64,000 nucleotides of DNA from Terriglobia bacterium (GTDB lineage Bacteria; Acidobacteriota; Terriglobia; Bryobacterales; Bryobacteraceae): contig JANYDS010000015.1 in assembly GCA_025363475.1 (NCBI GenBank), positions 20,020 through 84,019 of the forward strand. Direction: 5' to 3'. Shown here one piece after another: positions 33,127 through 41,690 of the stretch. The notes under the pieces are model-generated. The model worked only from the letters and a program-made list of their open reading frames with translations. It searched no databases and had not been told where the DNA came from. Numbering within the stretch: the first letter of the stretch is position 1; every line of letters begins with the position of its first letter. Both the position numbers and the translations under genes were made by a program.

Positions 33127-34515
33127 TTGGCCGCCGGTTTTCTCGCAACCATAAAAGACGCCCTCGCGGGCACGCAACAGGATCTGACGCAAGGTAACCT
33201 GCGCAGGAGCATTGTGCTGCTGGCGATTCCCATGATCCTTGAAATGCTCATGGAATCGCTGTTCGGCATCGTTGACATGTTTTTCGTGGCACGGCTGGGA
33301 GTGGATTCCATGGCTACCGTGGCCCTGACGGAATCGCTCCTGGTCCTCGTCTTCGGAATCGCCATGGGCCTGAGCATGGCCACCACCGCATTTGTCGCGC
33401 GGCGCATTGGTGAAAAAGATCATGAAGGTGCGCGCACGGCCGCAGTTCAGGCCGTCGCGATTGGCTTCGTTTTGTCAGCGCTAGCAGGCGTTGCCGGTTA
33501 CCTGTTCGCGCCCCAACTACTCGCGATGATGGGCGCCACCGAATCGGTGATTCGCATCGGCACCACCTACACCCGTATTTTGCTGGGCGGTTCCGTCACC
33601 ATCTTTCTGCTGTTTCTGATCAATGCGATTTTTCGCGGCGCGGGTGATGCCGCCCTGGCAATGCGCGCATTGTGGGTGGCCAACCTTTTCAACATCGTGC
33701 TGGATCCGTGCCTGATCAACGGCTGGGGCCCGTTTCCAAAACTGGGCGTTACAGGGGCTTCTGTCGCCACGACAACCGGCCGCGCGATCGGCGTCGGGTT
33801 CCAGCTCTGGATGCTTTTCGGCGGCTACAGCCGCATCTGCATGGGGCTGCAACATGTGCGAATCAACGCTGCGGTGATGTGGAGCCTGCTCAAGGTTTCT
33901 TTCACAGGCATCCTGCAATTCCTGATCGCGACCGCGAGCTGGACGGGCCTGGTGCGACTCTGCGCGCTGTTCGGCAGCGTGCCGGTGGCGGGTTATACAG
34001 TAGCGATCCGGATTTTCATGTTTGTGATTCTGCCAGCCTGGGGCTTGTCGAATGCGGCATCAACCCTGGTGGGCCAGAATCTGGGCGCGGGACACCCACA
34101 GCGTGCGGAAGAAGCGGTCTATCAGACGGGCCGCTATGCCATGTATTACATGGGTTCAATCGCCGTGGTCTTCCTGATTTTCGCGCCGCAACTGGCCGCG
34201 TTTTTTACCGCCGATCCTGCGGTGCAGAGCCTGGCGGCGGACTGCCTGCGTTTGATCAGCCTGGGCAACATCTGTTACGCGTGGGGCATGGTTCTCGTAC
34301 AGGCGTTTAATGGCGCGGGCGATACACGCACGCCCACTGCCATCAATTTTTTCTGCTACTGGTGTTTCCAGATACCGCTGGCCTATACGCTGGCAGTAGG
34401 GCTGAACTGGGGTGCGCGCGGGGCGTTCGTCGCCATCCCGGCAGCCGAGACTGCGATGACAATTTCAGCGTTCCTGCTCTTCCGGCGCGGTACCTGGAAG
34501 AAGCAGGTTATTTAG
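33127..34515 (+). CDS. MATE-family multidrug efflux transporter
   Basis: 462 residues if the TTG at 33127 is used, one base after the upstream stop. The open frame extends back into the aldolase gene but that part is not MATE-like. Twelve hydrophobic helices and MATE signatures are visible: 'GNLRRSIVLLAIPMILEMLMES', 'FGIVDMFFVARLGVDSMATVAL', 'TAFVARRIGEKDHEGA', 'TLVGQNLGAGHPQRAEEAVY'. Exchanges H+ or Na+ for cationic drugs or metabolites; may export a product of the upstream enzyme. Its 3' end overlaps the M20 peptidase gene by 8 bases (convergent). Confidence 0.9.
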   Translation: MAAGFLATIKDALAGTQQDLTQGNLRRSIVLLAIPMILEMLMESLFGIVDMFFVARLGVDSMATVALTESLLVLVFGIAMGLSMATTAFVARRIGEKDHEGARTAAVQAVAIGFVLSALAGVAGYLFAPQLLAMMGATESVIRIGTTYTRILLGGSVTIFLLFLINAIFRGAGDAALAMRALWVANLFNIVLDPCLINGWGPFPKLGVTGASVATTTGRAIGVGFQLWMLFGGYSRICMGLQHVRINAAVMWSLLKVSFTGILQFLIATASWTGLVRLCALFGSVPVAGYTVAIRIFMFVILPAWGLSNAASTLVGQNLGAGHPQRAEEAVYQTGRYAMYYMGSIAVVFLIFAPQLAAFFTADPAVQSLAADCLRLISLGNICYAWGMVLVQAFNGAGDTRTPTAINFFCYWCFQIPLAYTLAVGLNWGARGAFVAIPAAETAMTISAFLLFRRGTWKKQVI

Positions 34516-35890
34516 CCTTTGCCACTTCCATAACCACGCGCCACGTGAAGTCGGCGAACTGGTAGACAGAGACTTCCAGCAGGCGCTCCACATCTCCATG
34601 CGCTCCGTATTGTGCGCTGTCCCGGTCGCTGCTGGCCGGGCCTATTCCATAGGATGGAATCCCTTTCGCACGCAATTGGGCCATGTCGGAAGCACCGGTC
34701 GACATAGTGGGCAACACCACGGCCCCGGGGAACATCTGGCCGCTGACCTTTTCGATGGCGCGGTACATATCCGTATCAAGCCGTGAGGGCGGGGCAGCCG
34801 GTCGCAGGTTACCCGTGATGGGTTCGATTCTGACAGCCGGATCGTTGATCACCTTCGCCATTTCTGCAAAGAACTTCGGCATATCTTCATCAGGCAGCGC
34901 GCGGATATCCAGCGTGGCTTCCGCCTCCGAAGGAATCACATTGGCGCCAACGCCGGCTTTCATCAAAGTGGGCACAACCGAAGTTCGCAGCATGGATGAA
35001 CGCGAACCTTCGTTCTCCGCCAGATACTTCTGCACTTCGGGCGACGCTGTTCCCTGTACCAGCGCCTTGTACCGCGCGGCCTGAGCGGGACTGCTCATAG
35101 TGGCCAGCTTTTCAAAGTAAGTACGGGTCGTATCGTTGAGCCGTATAGGCGTTTGCCAGGTGCCCACCTTCGCCACCGCGCCGCCAAGGTGAATCAATGC
35201 ATTGTCAGGACGTGGCACAGACCCATGCCCCGAAATTCCGGTGGCAATCAGGCGGGCGCGCCGCGGAACCTTTTCGCTGGTGCCCACAGTCACAACTGAC
35301 ACCTTGTTGTTGCCGTCGATTGAAGCCCCGCCGCCTTCAGTAATCGCGAACTCCGCTTCGATTTCACCGAAATGTTTTGCCACCATGAATGAGATGCCTA
35401 CACCGGTGGGGTCTGCCTCTTCGCCGGACTCCGCCAGAAAAATCAGGTCGCGGTCCAGCGGGACGCCCTCGCGTTTCGCACGCAGCATCACCATCAGATT
35501 AGCGGCAAGTTTGTCCTTGTCATCGCGGGAACCCCGGCCCCAGACGTAGCCGTCTTTCATCACCGCGCCGAAGGGATCTACGGGCCATTTTTCACGCTGC
35601 ACCGGCACCACATCTGTATGGGCCATCAGCAGCAGAGGCTTCTTCCTGCCATTGCCCTTCAAGCGGGCAACCAGGTTGGCACGCGATGGGTCCTGGGCGA
35701 AGGTTTTAGTGGGAATGCCTTCCGCTTCGAGCACTTTCCGCAGGTAGTCAACAGCAGCGGTTTCGTTGCCGGGAGGGCTGCTGGTATTGATCTGAATCAG
35801 TGCGCGGTAGTGGCGCAGCATCTCAGCATCCTGAGCCAGTGCGGCGGCGGATACCAACAGCGCGATGACGAAGGTCTTGATCATGGGCAT
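34508..35890 (-). CDS. Exported M20-family metallopeptidase
   Basis: 460 residues. Signal peptide 'MIKTFVIALLVSAAALAQD' (about 3-21). The M20 di-zinc site is visible: 'LLMAHTDVVPV' (H), 'GRGSRDDKDKLA' (bridging D), 'FLAESGEEADPTGV' (catalytic E and ligand E), with a final 'GIGPASSDRDSAQYGAHGDVERL' His. The dimerisation domain spans about 205-350. Likely a periplasmic dipeptidase or carboxypeptidase (PepV/CPG2 group). Shares the divergent promoter gap with the DUF885 gene. Confidence 0.93.
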   Translation of the reverse strand: MPMIKTFVIALLVSAAALAQDAEMLRHYRALIQINTSSPPGNETAAVDYLRKVLEAEGIPTKTFAQDPSRANLVARLKGNGRKKPLLLMAHTDVVPVQREKWPVDPFGAVMKDGYVWGRGSRDDKDKLAANLMVMLRAKREGVPLDRDLIFLAESGEEADPTGVGISFMVAKHFGEIEAEFAITEGGGASIDGNNKVSVVTVGTSEKVPRRARLIATGISGHGSVPRPDNALIHLGGAVAKVGTWQTPIRLNDTTRTYFEKLATMSSPAQAARYKALVQGTASPEVQKYLAENEGSRSSMLRTSVVPTLMKAGVGANVIPSEAEATLDIRALPDEDMPKFFAEMAKVINDPAVRIEPITGNLRPAAPPSRLDTDMYRAIEKVSGQMFPGAVVLPTMSTGASDMAQLRAKGIPSYGIGPASSDRDSAQYGAHGDVERLLEVSVYQFADFTWRVVMEVAKAK

Positions 35891-35914
35891 GCTCTGTACC
35901 AGTATCCTTAACGC

Positions 35915-37696
35915 ATGGCAATCCTTGAAGGACTTTCACGCAGAGAGCTGATTCTTGGCGGACTCACCGTCGCATCGCTCAGCGCCCAAACTCCCAAAAT
36001 TCCGGCCCAAAATATCGATGATTTCTTTCGTGACTTTACCGCCGAATGGGTGCGGCGCAACCCCAGCCAGGCCACGCGTTCCCGCTATTTCACTGGCGAA
36101 GAGCAGGACCGCCTCGCCCGCCAGATTACTCCCTCAACCCCGGCCTGGAAACGCGAACGCATTGCCCTCGCCCGTAAAGGCCTTGCTCAGCTGCGTGCCT
36201 TTGACCGCACAGGCCTGAACGAACTGCAACACGTCTCTGTCGACCTGCTCGACTGGCAACTCGATAGCGTGATCCGTGAAGAACCGTATCTCGACTACAC
36301 CTTCCCGCTCGAACAAATGAACGGTGCCAACGTCGGCCTGGTCGAGACGATGACGGTCAGCTATCCGCTGCTGTCGGCGCGAGACGCGGAAAACTATGTG
36401 GCTGCGCTCGGTCAGGTAGCCGCGCGCCTTGACGAAGCGACTGCGGATTCGAAACGTCTCCAGACAAAAAAGTTCATCCCGCCGCGTTACATCCTCCGCG
36501 CCACCATTAAACAGATGCAGGGCTTTGTCGATCCGTCGCCCTCTCAGAACCCTTTTGTCACGTCTTTCGCGGAAAAAATGGCGACGATTAAAGACCTGCC
36601 GCCAGCCAAACGCGACGCTCTTCAGGCTGAAGCGGAAAAGCTTGTCGCCACCCAAATTTATCCGGCATGGAAGCGCGGAATTGCCGTGCTCGAAACTCAG
36701 CTACCAGCCTCAACCGATGAAGCCGGTCTCTCGCGGCTCAACGGCGGGGATGCCGCTTATGCCTTCTACCTGCGCCGCTACACAACCACCAGCCTGACTG
36801 CCGATCAGATTCACAACATCGGCCTGCAGCAGGTGGCCCGCATTGAAGGCCGGATGGATACGCTGCTGAAGCAGATCGGACGCACCCAGGGCACCGTCAA
36901 TCAGCGTATTCAAAAGCTCAAACTCGACATGCAGTATTCGAACCCCACGTCCGAAGCCAGCCGCGAACAGATCATGAAGGATATTGATGGCATCATCCGA
37001 GACGCCGAAAAACGCGCTGCGCTGCTCTTCGACATCACACCCAAAACGCCCGTGATCGCCAGACCCTTTCCCACCTTCCGTGAGGTCAACGCCGCAGCCA
37101 ATTACAACGGGCCGCCGCCCGACGGCTCAAGCCCCGGCACCTTCCAGTTCCCGCGCCGCGTCGAGTGGATGACGAAATTCGGGCTCCGCAGCGCGGTCTA
37201 TCACGAGACTGTGCCAGGCCACCACTTCCAGATCGCCCTTCAGGTTGAAAATAAAGGGCTCCCGCGCTTCCGCCAGATCGGTGCCTTCGGCGGTATTTCC
37301 GCCCTCTCAGAGGGTTGGGGCCTTTATGCGGAACGCCTGGCCGCCGAATCCGGCTGGTACGGAGATGACGTCGCGGGGCAGCTCGGCCAGCTTGATTTCG
37401 AACTGTTTCGCGCGAGACGCCTTGTGGTGGATACCGGGCTCCACTCGAAACACTGGACCCGCCAGCAGGGTATCGATTACGGCATTGAAGCCAGCGAAGT
37501 GGAACGCTACACGGTCTATCCGGGACAGGCGTGTTCCTACATGATGGGCGAATTGAAGCTGATTGAACTCCGCGACCGGGCATTGAAAGCAAGTCGGACC
37601 CTGCGTGATTATCACAACAAGGTCTTAACCACGGGAACGGTGCCTCTGGAACTTCTGGAAAAACAGATCGACGCCTGGCTGGCAGCAAAGGCGTGA
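35915..37696 (+). CDS. DUF885-family zinc carboxypeptidase-like protein
   Basis: 593 residues, with a leader resembling a Tat signal ('MAILEGLSRRELILGGLTVASLSAQ'). The DUF885 (M32-like) domain has the zinc site 'VYHETVPGHHFQIALQ' with HExxPGHH, and 'SEGWGLYAERLAAESG' with the third ligand. 'YPGQACSYMMGELKLIELRDRA' is the conserved C-terminal block. Function: exported peptidase of unknown specificity. Divergent from the M20 peptidase by 24 bases, so both may be controlled together. Confidence 0.9.
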   Translation: MAILEGLSRRELILGGLTVASLSAQTPKIPAQNIDDFFRDFTAEWVRRNPSQATRSRYFTGEEQDRLARQITPSTPAWKRERIALARKGLAQLRAFDRTGLNELQHVSVDLLDWQLDSVIREEPYLDYTFPLEQMNGANVGLVETMTVSYPLLSARDAENYVAALGQVAARLDEATADSKRLQTKKFIPPRYILRATIKQMQGFVDPSPSQNPFVTSFAEKMATIKDLPPAKRDALQAEAEKLVATQIYPAWKRGIAVLETQLPASTDEAGLSRLNGGDAAYAFYLRRYTTTSLTADQIHNIGLQQVARIEGRMDTLLKQIGRTQGTVNQRIQKLKLDMQYSNPTSEASREQIMKDIDGIIRDAEKRAALLFDITPKTPVIARPFPTFREVNAAANYNGPPPDGSSPGTFQFPRRVEWMTKFGLRSAVYHETVPGHHFQIALQVENKGLPRFRQIGAFGGISALSEGWGLYAERLAAESGWYGDDVAGQLGQLDFELFRARRLVVDTGLHSKHWTRQQGIDYGIEASEVERYTVYPGQACSYMMGELKLIELRDRALKASRTLRDYHNKVLTTGTVPLELLEKQIDAWLAAKA

Positions 37697-37699
37697 TCT

Positions 37700-38038
37700 T
37701 TAAGGATAAAGCAGCTTCGCTTTCAACTGCTCCGCCCAGAGAAGTTTTTTCTCTTTCAGCAGGTCAGTGACGGCGGTGGTTGGCGTGTCGTCATCCAGTT
37801 GTTCGAGCACTTCATATTGAATGGCATCGGCACCGAGGGCGTTGTAGTCATCCTGCAGCGAAATGTTCTTGTGGTTGCCGGCGCGCAGGAAGAACCAGAA
37901 GCTGTTTTTGGTCGCAGCCAGGTTGCGGGATGAATCCACCCAGACGCGGTCAGTGGCGAGGCACCGCGCGACATAAATGCCGCGCGGAATCTTTGCGTCT
38001 TTGTAATCCTGGCTCGCTTGTTTGCGGTTGATACTCAC
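37700..38038 (-). CDS. GIY-YIG-superfamily small protein
   Basis: 112 residues. The motif 'PRGIYVARCLATDRVWVDSSRNL' matches the degenerate GIY-YIG fold of small stand-alone family members (G-I-Y ... V-W-V). The second half has 'FWFFLRAGNHKNISLQDDYNALG' and 'QYEVLEQLDDD'. Homologs are often annotated as GIY-YIG nuclease family but lack clear catalytic Arg/Glu sites, so the activity is doubtful. The gene converges with the DUF885 gene by 3 bases and its start abuts the stop of the phosphotransferase. Confidence 0.7.
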   Translation of the reverse strand: MSINRKQASQDYKDAKIPRGIYVARCLATDRVWVDSSRNLAATKNSFWFFLRAGNHKNISLQDDYNALGADAIQYEVLEQLDDDTPTTAVTDLLKEKKLLWAEQLKAKLLYP

Positions 38039-39025
38039 TTAAAACATTCTCCTGATGGATTCTTCAAAACGCGGCAACTTCATCATTCGCAAACTCTCTC
38101 TGAGCAACACTTTCGCATATAGCAGTTGCCCGTCGTATGAGCCGAGCGAAATCTGCCCGCTACGGATCAGGCCGCAGGCCTCTCTGAGACCCGGGGCTGT
38201 CATATCGGTGTTCGCTATAGCGCCCTCAAGCTTTGAGGCCGCCGCGAGCCGCAGAAAACACATCGCATAAAACATGTGGCACGCCTGACGCATGAGAAAG
38301 AACCGCGCCGGGACATATTCATCCACCCCACCGCCGAAGTAAATTTCAAGGAACGTTTTTTCCTGTTCGTCGGTATGCACGAAGCTGTTGGCCGCAATGG
38401 CCAGATCAACATAGCGGTCATTGGCGAAGGATGCTTCCCAATCCACAAGCCACAGCCGTGTGCCATCAAAGAGCATGTTATTCGGGTTGAGGTCATTGTG
38501 GCTGGCGACCAGGTCGGGCTGATGGCGCGGATAGACCCTCTGTATCTCAGCGTAGTAACGAAAGTGTTCGGCTGTGCACACAGCGGGCAGCAGTTCCGAG
38601 GCGTGGAACTGGCGGATAAACATATCGATGCCATCCAGATAGTCGGCCAGCGGGGGAAAGCAGGGCAGCGCGTGAATCCTTTGAATCAGGGCGGCCAGAT
38701 CCGCCAGTATTGTCACGACTGGCAGTGGTGCGGTATGAATGAAATCAGTGATGGCGACTGCGTCTTCCGCATGGGAATACCACACGTACGGCGCAATTCC
38801 CGCCTCAGCCGCGGCCTTCATGCAGAGGTACTGGCGTGCCGGATTGTTGAAGTAATCAACCTGCATGATGATCCGCAGCAGGTAGTGCTTCCCGGCCACT
38901 TCAATCCTGTAGACCAGAGCGGACGAGAGACCGCCTGTCAGGAGCGAAATACTCTCAATCGTTTCTGTCCCGAACGCTATTCGCAGTGCCCGGTTCACCG
39001 CTTCCTGTTTCGATTGCGGAATCAT
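38039..39025 (-). CDS. Phosphotransferase of the aminoglycoside/choline kinase (APH) family
   Basis: 328 residues. APH/choline-kinase fold: 'TGGLSSALVYRIEVAGKHYLLRI' (N-lobe, about 27-50), catalytic loop 'VASHNDLNPNNMLFDG' (Brenner-like HxDxxxxN), 'LWLVDWEASFANDRYVDLAIAA' (DWE metal site). Substrate unknown: aminoglycoside, choline, thiamine or sugar. The start overlaps the upstream stop by 4 bases (ATGA). Confidence 0.85.
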   Translation of the reverse strand: MIPQSKQEAVNRALRIAFGTETIESISLLTGGLSSALVYRIEVAGKHYLLRIIMQVDYFNNPARQYLCMKAAAEAGIAPYVWYSHAEDAVAITDFIHTAPLPVVTILADLAALIQRIHALPCFPPLADYLDGIDMFIRQFHASELLPAVCTAEHFRYYAEIQRVYPRHQPDLVASHNDLNPNNMLFDGTRLWLVDWEASFANDRYVDLAIAANSFVHTDEQEKTFLEIYFGGGVDEYVPARFFLMRQACHMFYAMCFLRLAAASKLEGAIANTDMTAPGLREACGLIRSGQISLGSYDGQLLYAKVLLRESLRMMKLPRFEESIRRMF

Positions 39026-39468
39026 GAGCGTGGCAGCGCCGCCACCAGTTTCGTATAGAGACGCGTGCGTGCGGAAACATTCCGGGGCACGGCCCAGTCG
39101 TAGCCGATGGCTGCCCAGTCGGGATCATCGGGGTCAAGGCCGAGGCTTTCGATAAAATTCCGCCCCACTACTATAAAGTTTTTCTTCCATGCCAGCAGGT
39201 AACCCTGACTCTTTTCCCTGTCTTCTTTCGCCTTTGCATAGTCGGCGTACCAGGCGTTCAGGGTGGGGCCGTGTTTGGGGTAAAGCAACGCTCCGAATTC
39301 GCTGGCATCGGCAGCGCCAGTCAGCATGGCGCGGGCGGTAAGAAAGCTGGAGAAACCCCAGTTGCGGGCCACCTGATTCAGGCAGTCGCGCAGTCGAACG
39401 GAGGGCTCTGTTGATTGTTTGTGAAGAATTTCAGCGCGGATTTTGAGTTCGCGCAAGGCGTTGGTCAT
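39022..39468 (-). CDS. Conserved hypothetical protein
   Basis: I prefer ATG 39468 (MTNALRELKIRAEILHKQ), 148 residues, over the upstream start at 39561 because the first 31 residues of the long form look non-homologous. It resembles a small bacterial family sometimes fused to glyoxalase modules, with 'CLNQVARNWGFSSFLTARAML', 'GTLLYP'-like 'FGALLYPKHGPTLNAWYADY', 'GYLLAWKKNFIVVGRNFIESLGLDPDDPDWAAIGYDW'-type blocks. No catalytic motif is evident. Coupled to the phosphotransferase gene. Confidence 0.55.
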   Translation of the reverse strand: MTNALRELKIRAEILHKQSTEPSVRLRDCLNQVARNWGFSSFLTARAMLTGAADASEFGALLYPKHGPTLNAWYADYAKAKEDREKSQGYLLAWKKNFIVVGRNFIESLGLDPDDPDWAAIGYDWAVPRNVSARTRLYTKLVAALPRS

Positions 39469-39646
39469 TGCACAGCTCTTTTCTTCCAGCCGCTCCCCAC
39501 ACATCTGAGCTGGATCAAAAAGGCTGAATATGACTCGCGTTTTTGGACGGGCGAAACACAAGCAGGGTGAAGACTTCTTGCGGTGGGAGAGGCACCCCTG
39601 CGCACCTTCAAATATTCTAACCCCTGCACTACAATAAAAGAAAGCT

Positions 39647-40090
39647 ATGTTCTTTCGCCGCGCTGTCGTTAAACATCTTTCGTTCGAAGATCATATGGGT
39701 GTGGCACGGGCTGCCGGATTCAGTACCGAAGCTGCCGGAGGCGGAAAAACTCGGATAGCGCGCAATGGAATTGGCTGCACAGCTGAACAGGGCGAAGGGG
39801 ATTTCCCGCGATTTGTGGAACGAGCGGGCGTGATTGTGGGCAAAGAAATCGGCACGCTTACGGATGGCGGTTTTCAGAAGTTTTTTATCACGCCGTCGGG
39901 CAAGCGGCAGCCTGCACTGTCGGATGACTTAAAGGCCATTCAGAATTTCCAGGAAGACCTGCGTGAAGCGCTGGAACTGACTGCGCTTTATAACGAGTCA
40001 CTCGGGACGGTTTCGAACCAGTATCTGTATGACCGCGTAGAAGGCCGTGATCGTGGTGATCACAGCAAACCCTGGCAAACACCGGTCTAA
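39647..40090 (+). CDS. Hypothetical protein
   Basis: 147 residues. Starts 'MFFRRAVVKHLSFEDHMGVARAAG', then 'RNGIGCTAEQGEGDFPRFVERAGVIVGKEIGTL' and an acidic helical end. The second block ('GGFQKFFITPSGKRQPALSDDLKAIQNFQEDLREAL') looks like a folded, conserved protein, but I cannot name it. No signal peptide or TM. A free-standing gene between convergent and divergent neighbours. Confidence 0.5.
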   Translation: MFFRRAVVKHLSFEDHMGVARAAGFSTEAAGGGKTRIARNGIGCTAEQGEGDFPRFVERAGVIVGKEIGTLTDGGFQKFFITPSGKRQPALSDDLKAIQNFQEDLREALELTALYNESLGTVSNQYLYDRVEGRDRGDHSKPWQTPV

Positions 40091-40244
40091 CGAATCAATT
40101 TCTGAGCCGCGCACGTGAGTAAGCGGTGCTCAAATGTCACGGTACGGGAGAATAGCGAACCGTCCCTGTTTTTGCGTTCAGCGGTTGACTCGATCTTAGA
40201 TCTGCCATAGGGCGAAATGATGCATCCATGGGCTCGCGCTAATC

Positions 40245-40841
40245 CTAAGCCGTGACCGCGCCGATCACCGATGCCATCCAATGCGGAGCGTAATGGGCAA
40301 GGTCTTTAAGACCGGTTTTCGCCTCTGAGGGCAGGCTCTGGCGAAGCTGCTGAATGATGCCGGAGGTGAGGTGATCCGGCCCGAATGCGCGAATCGCCTG
40401 GAGCGCGACACCCGCCAAGGTCCCTGCTCCCAAAAGCGCTGTTGGACCAGCATGTTTGAAATGGATGATCTGATTGCCGACCTTGATCTTTCTGGAACTG
40501 CCGTCAATCAGGTAGACGATCTGCGCGGGCACCTGCGAAGAAAGACCGAGGACGTTGGCCGCACGCGCAGGCGTCGGCTGCAGTCGATACCCGGCCTGTG
40601 CTGCGATAGATCTCGCTACGGCATCGGGGTCTGCCGACAGAGCGCCGAGCGTGGGGTGCATCTTCGGAATATCGTAGACACAGCGAGCGATTCGTCTAAT
40701 TTTTCCTGCTTTAGTCAAGCGGCTCAGAGCCTGATCCACGGCGGCGCGTTTACCCAGATCGTCGAACATCCTCGGACTAAATACAGACCCCGTTGGTGCA
40801 ATCTTGATGCGCGCGAAGAGTCTCGAACCAAGATCGGCCAT
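40245..40841 (-). CDS. AbiEi-like antitoxin / DUF6088 family protein (orphan)
   Basis: 198 residues. N-terminal winged-helix: 'GSVFSPRMFDDLGKRAAVDQALSRLTKAGKIRRIARCVYDIP' (about 18-60). The C-terminal domain has 'PTPARAANVLGLSSQVPAQIVYLIDGSSRKIKVG'. This is the layout of DUF6088/AbiEi type IV antitoxins that normally precede an AbiEii nucleotidyltransferase toxin. No toxin reading frame exists downstream at 40091-40244, so the toxin is missing. Orphan remnant or stand-alone regulator. Confidence 0.7.
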   Translation of the reverse strand: MADLGSRLFARIKIAPTGSVFSPRMFDDLGKRAAVDQALSRLTKAGKIRRIARCVYDIPKMHPTLGALSADPDAVARSIAAQAGYRLQPTPARAANVLGLSSQVPAQIVYLIDGSSRKIKVGNQIIHFKHAGPTALLGAGTLAGVALQAIRAFGPDHLTSGIIQQLRQSLPSEAKTGLKDLAHYAPHWMASVIGAVTA

Positions 40842-41197
40842 GTCAGAAATATACTGAAACTCTGGTCTGTGTCGCTATTGAATTACAAATGAAAGGAAGG
40901 CACTACAGAAGTGAATCGAAAGGCAAACGACAGTTGGCCGGTTTTTACTGGACAGACCCAACTGTTGACTGGTCACGCTTTTTGCCACGCCCGGAGGCGC
41001 TTTGCCGATATTGGCACGCCGGACAGTATCGTAAATTGGAGAAGTGGTTTAGAATGAAGAAACCAGTAGATGTCGGGCGTAGCGCAGCCTGGCAGCACAC
41101 CTGCCTTGGGCGCAGGAAGCGGTTTCTTGAAGTTGTTTTGTTTGTATGGCTGGTTTGCAAATGTAGCCCCGTGCAAACCCGTGCAAATGAAAATTGT
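40842..41197. other. Intergenic tract with a degenerate tRNA-Pro copy
   Basis: No protein gene is supported. It contains a degenerate tRNA-like sequence (41074-41126, listed separately) and, before the intact tRNA, two copies of CGTGCAAA within 20 bases. The remainder shows nothing recognisable. The plus-strand open frame at 40889-41212 and minus-strand frames are artefacts of the tRNA sequence. Confidence 0.5.
41074..41126 (+). pseudogene. Truncated tRNA-Pro copy
   Basis: CGGGCGTAGCGCAGCCTGGC at 41074-41093 and the anticodon arm CCTGC-CTTGGGC-GCAGG (41100-41116) match the 5' two-thirds of tRNA-Pro, including a TGG anticodon. One G of the acceptor stem is missing, and after the variable loop the T arm and 3' acceptor are replaced by unrelated sequence (GGTTTCTTGAAG). 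It cannot fold into a full tRNA. It lies about 125 bases upstream of the intact gene, so it looks like a duplicated, decayed fragment. Confidence 0.55.
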
Positions 41198-41274
41198 CGG
41201 GGCGTAGCGTAGCCCGGTATCGCGCCTGCTTTGGGAGCAGGAGGCCGCTGGTTCGAATCCAGCCGCCCCGACCA
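41198..41274 (+). tRNA. tRNA-Pro (UGG anticodon)
   Basis: Canonical cloverleaf. Acceptor stem CGGGGCG (41198-41204) pairs perfectly with CGCCCCG (41264-41270), followed by discriminator A and an encoded CCA. Anticodon arm CCTGC-TTTGGGA-GCAGG (41225-41241) gives anticodon TGG at 41232-41234. T arm CTGG-TTCGAAT-CCAG. It decodes CCN-type Pro codons through U34. The prolyl-tRNA synthetase gene lies 2.4 kb downstream. Intact and functional by sequence. Confidence 0.96.
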
Positions 41275-41690
41275 TTTCTTAGTTCGGTCCAAAACTCGGG
41301 AACCGAGCTCTACACACTTAGTAAGGGCAATCCTGCCTTCGACTGATATCTAAAAACACAAATACCTTAACCGTCAATCTGTAACCGCGCCTCCTGCTGG
41401 CGCAGCCTCCACGAGCGGCGGCATGGTTTTGCCCCGTTGATGGACAAGCTCGCTATACGGCGATAAGCAAAACGGCTGTGGAAAAGTTGAAAAACAAAAA
41501 CCGTTTTTCAACTTTTCCACAGCCACGGCGACGACGGGTCTAAATTATTAAGGGATACGGAAACCGAGGGCAAGGTCAGACAGCAATCGAACCGATATCA
41601 TCACACTCACTAAGGCGTGAGTCGCTCTTCAAACCGGTAACATGCCTGCAAAATATCCCTGCCCATTCCGCAAGCCCCTTCGGCCATGCG
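41275..41690. other. Non-coding gap with a perfect 22-bp inverted repeat
   Basis: 416 bases between tRNA-Pro and the VWA gene. It has no open frame of interest. The only structure I see is the long hairpin at 41474-41524, described as a separate repeat feature. Confidence 0.6.
41474..41524. repeat. Perfect 22-bp inverted repeat with DnaA-box-like cores
   Basis: Arms at 41474-41495 and 41503-41524 are exact reverse complements (22 of 22), separated by 7 bases. Each arm contains TGTGGAAAA/TTTTCCACA, which fits the DnaA-box consensus TTWTNCACA. RNA from either strand would form a strong hairpin, but no U-run follows, so it is not a classic terminator. It could be a bidirectional transcript barrier between convergent tRNA and VWA transcripts, a mobile-element end or a protein-binding site. 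Confidence 0.6.

Noticed and set aside
40973-41292. Minus-strand ORFs with an 'AAGFEPAASCSQSRRDTGLRY'-type start
   Set aside because: This is a known artefact of translating tRNA genes on the opposite strand. The tRNA-Pro gene and its fragment explain them fully.
41474-41524. Origin of replication based on two DnaA-box-like sequences
   Set aside because: Only two boxes within one hairpin, no AT-rich unwinding element, and no dnaA, dnaN or gidA nearby.
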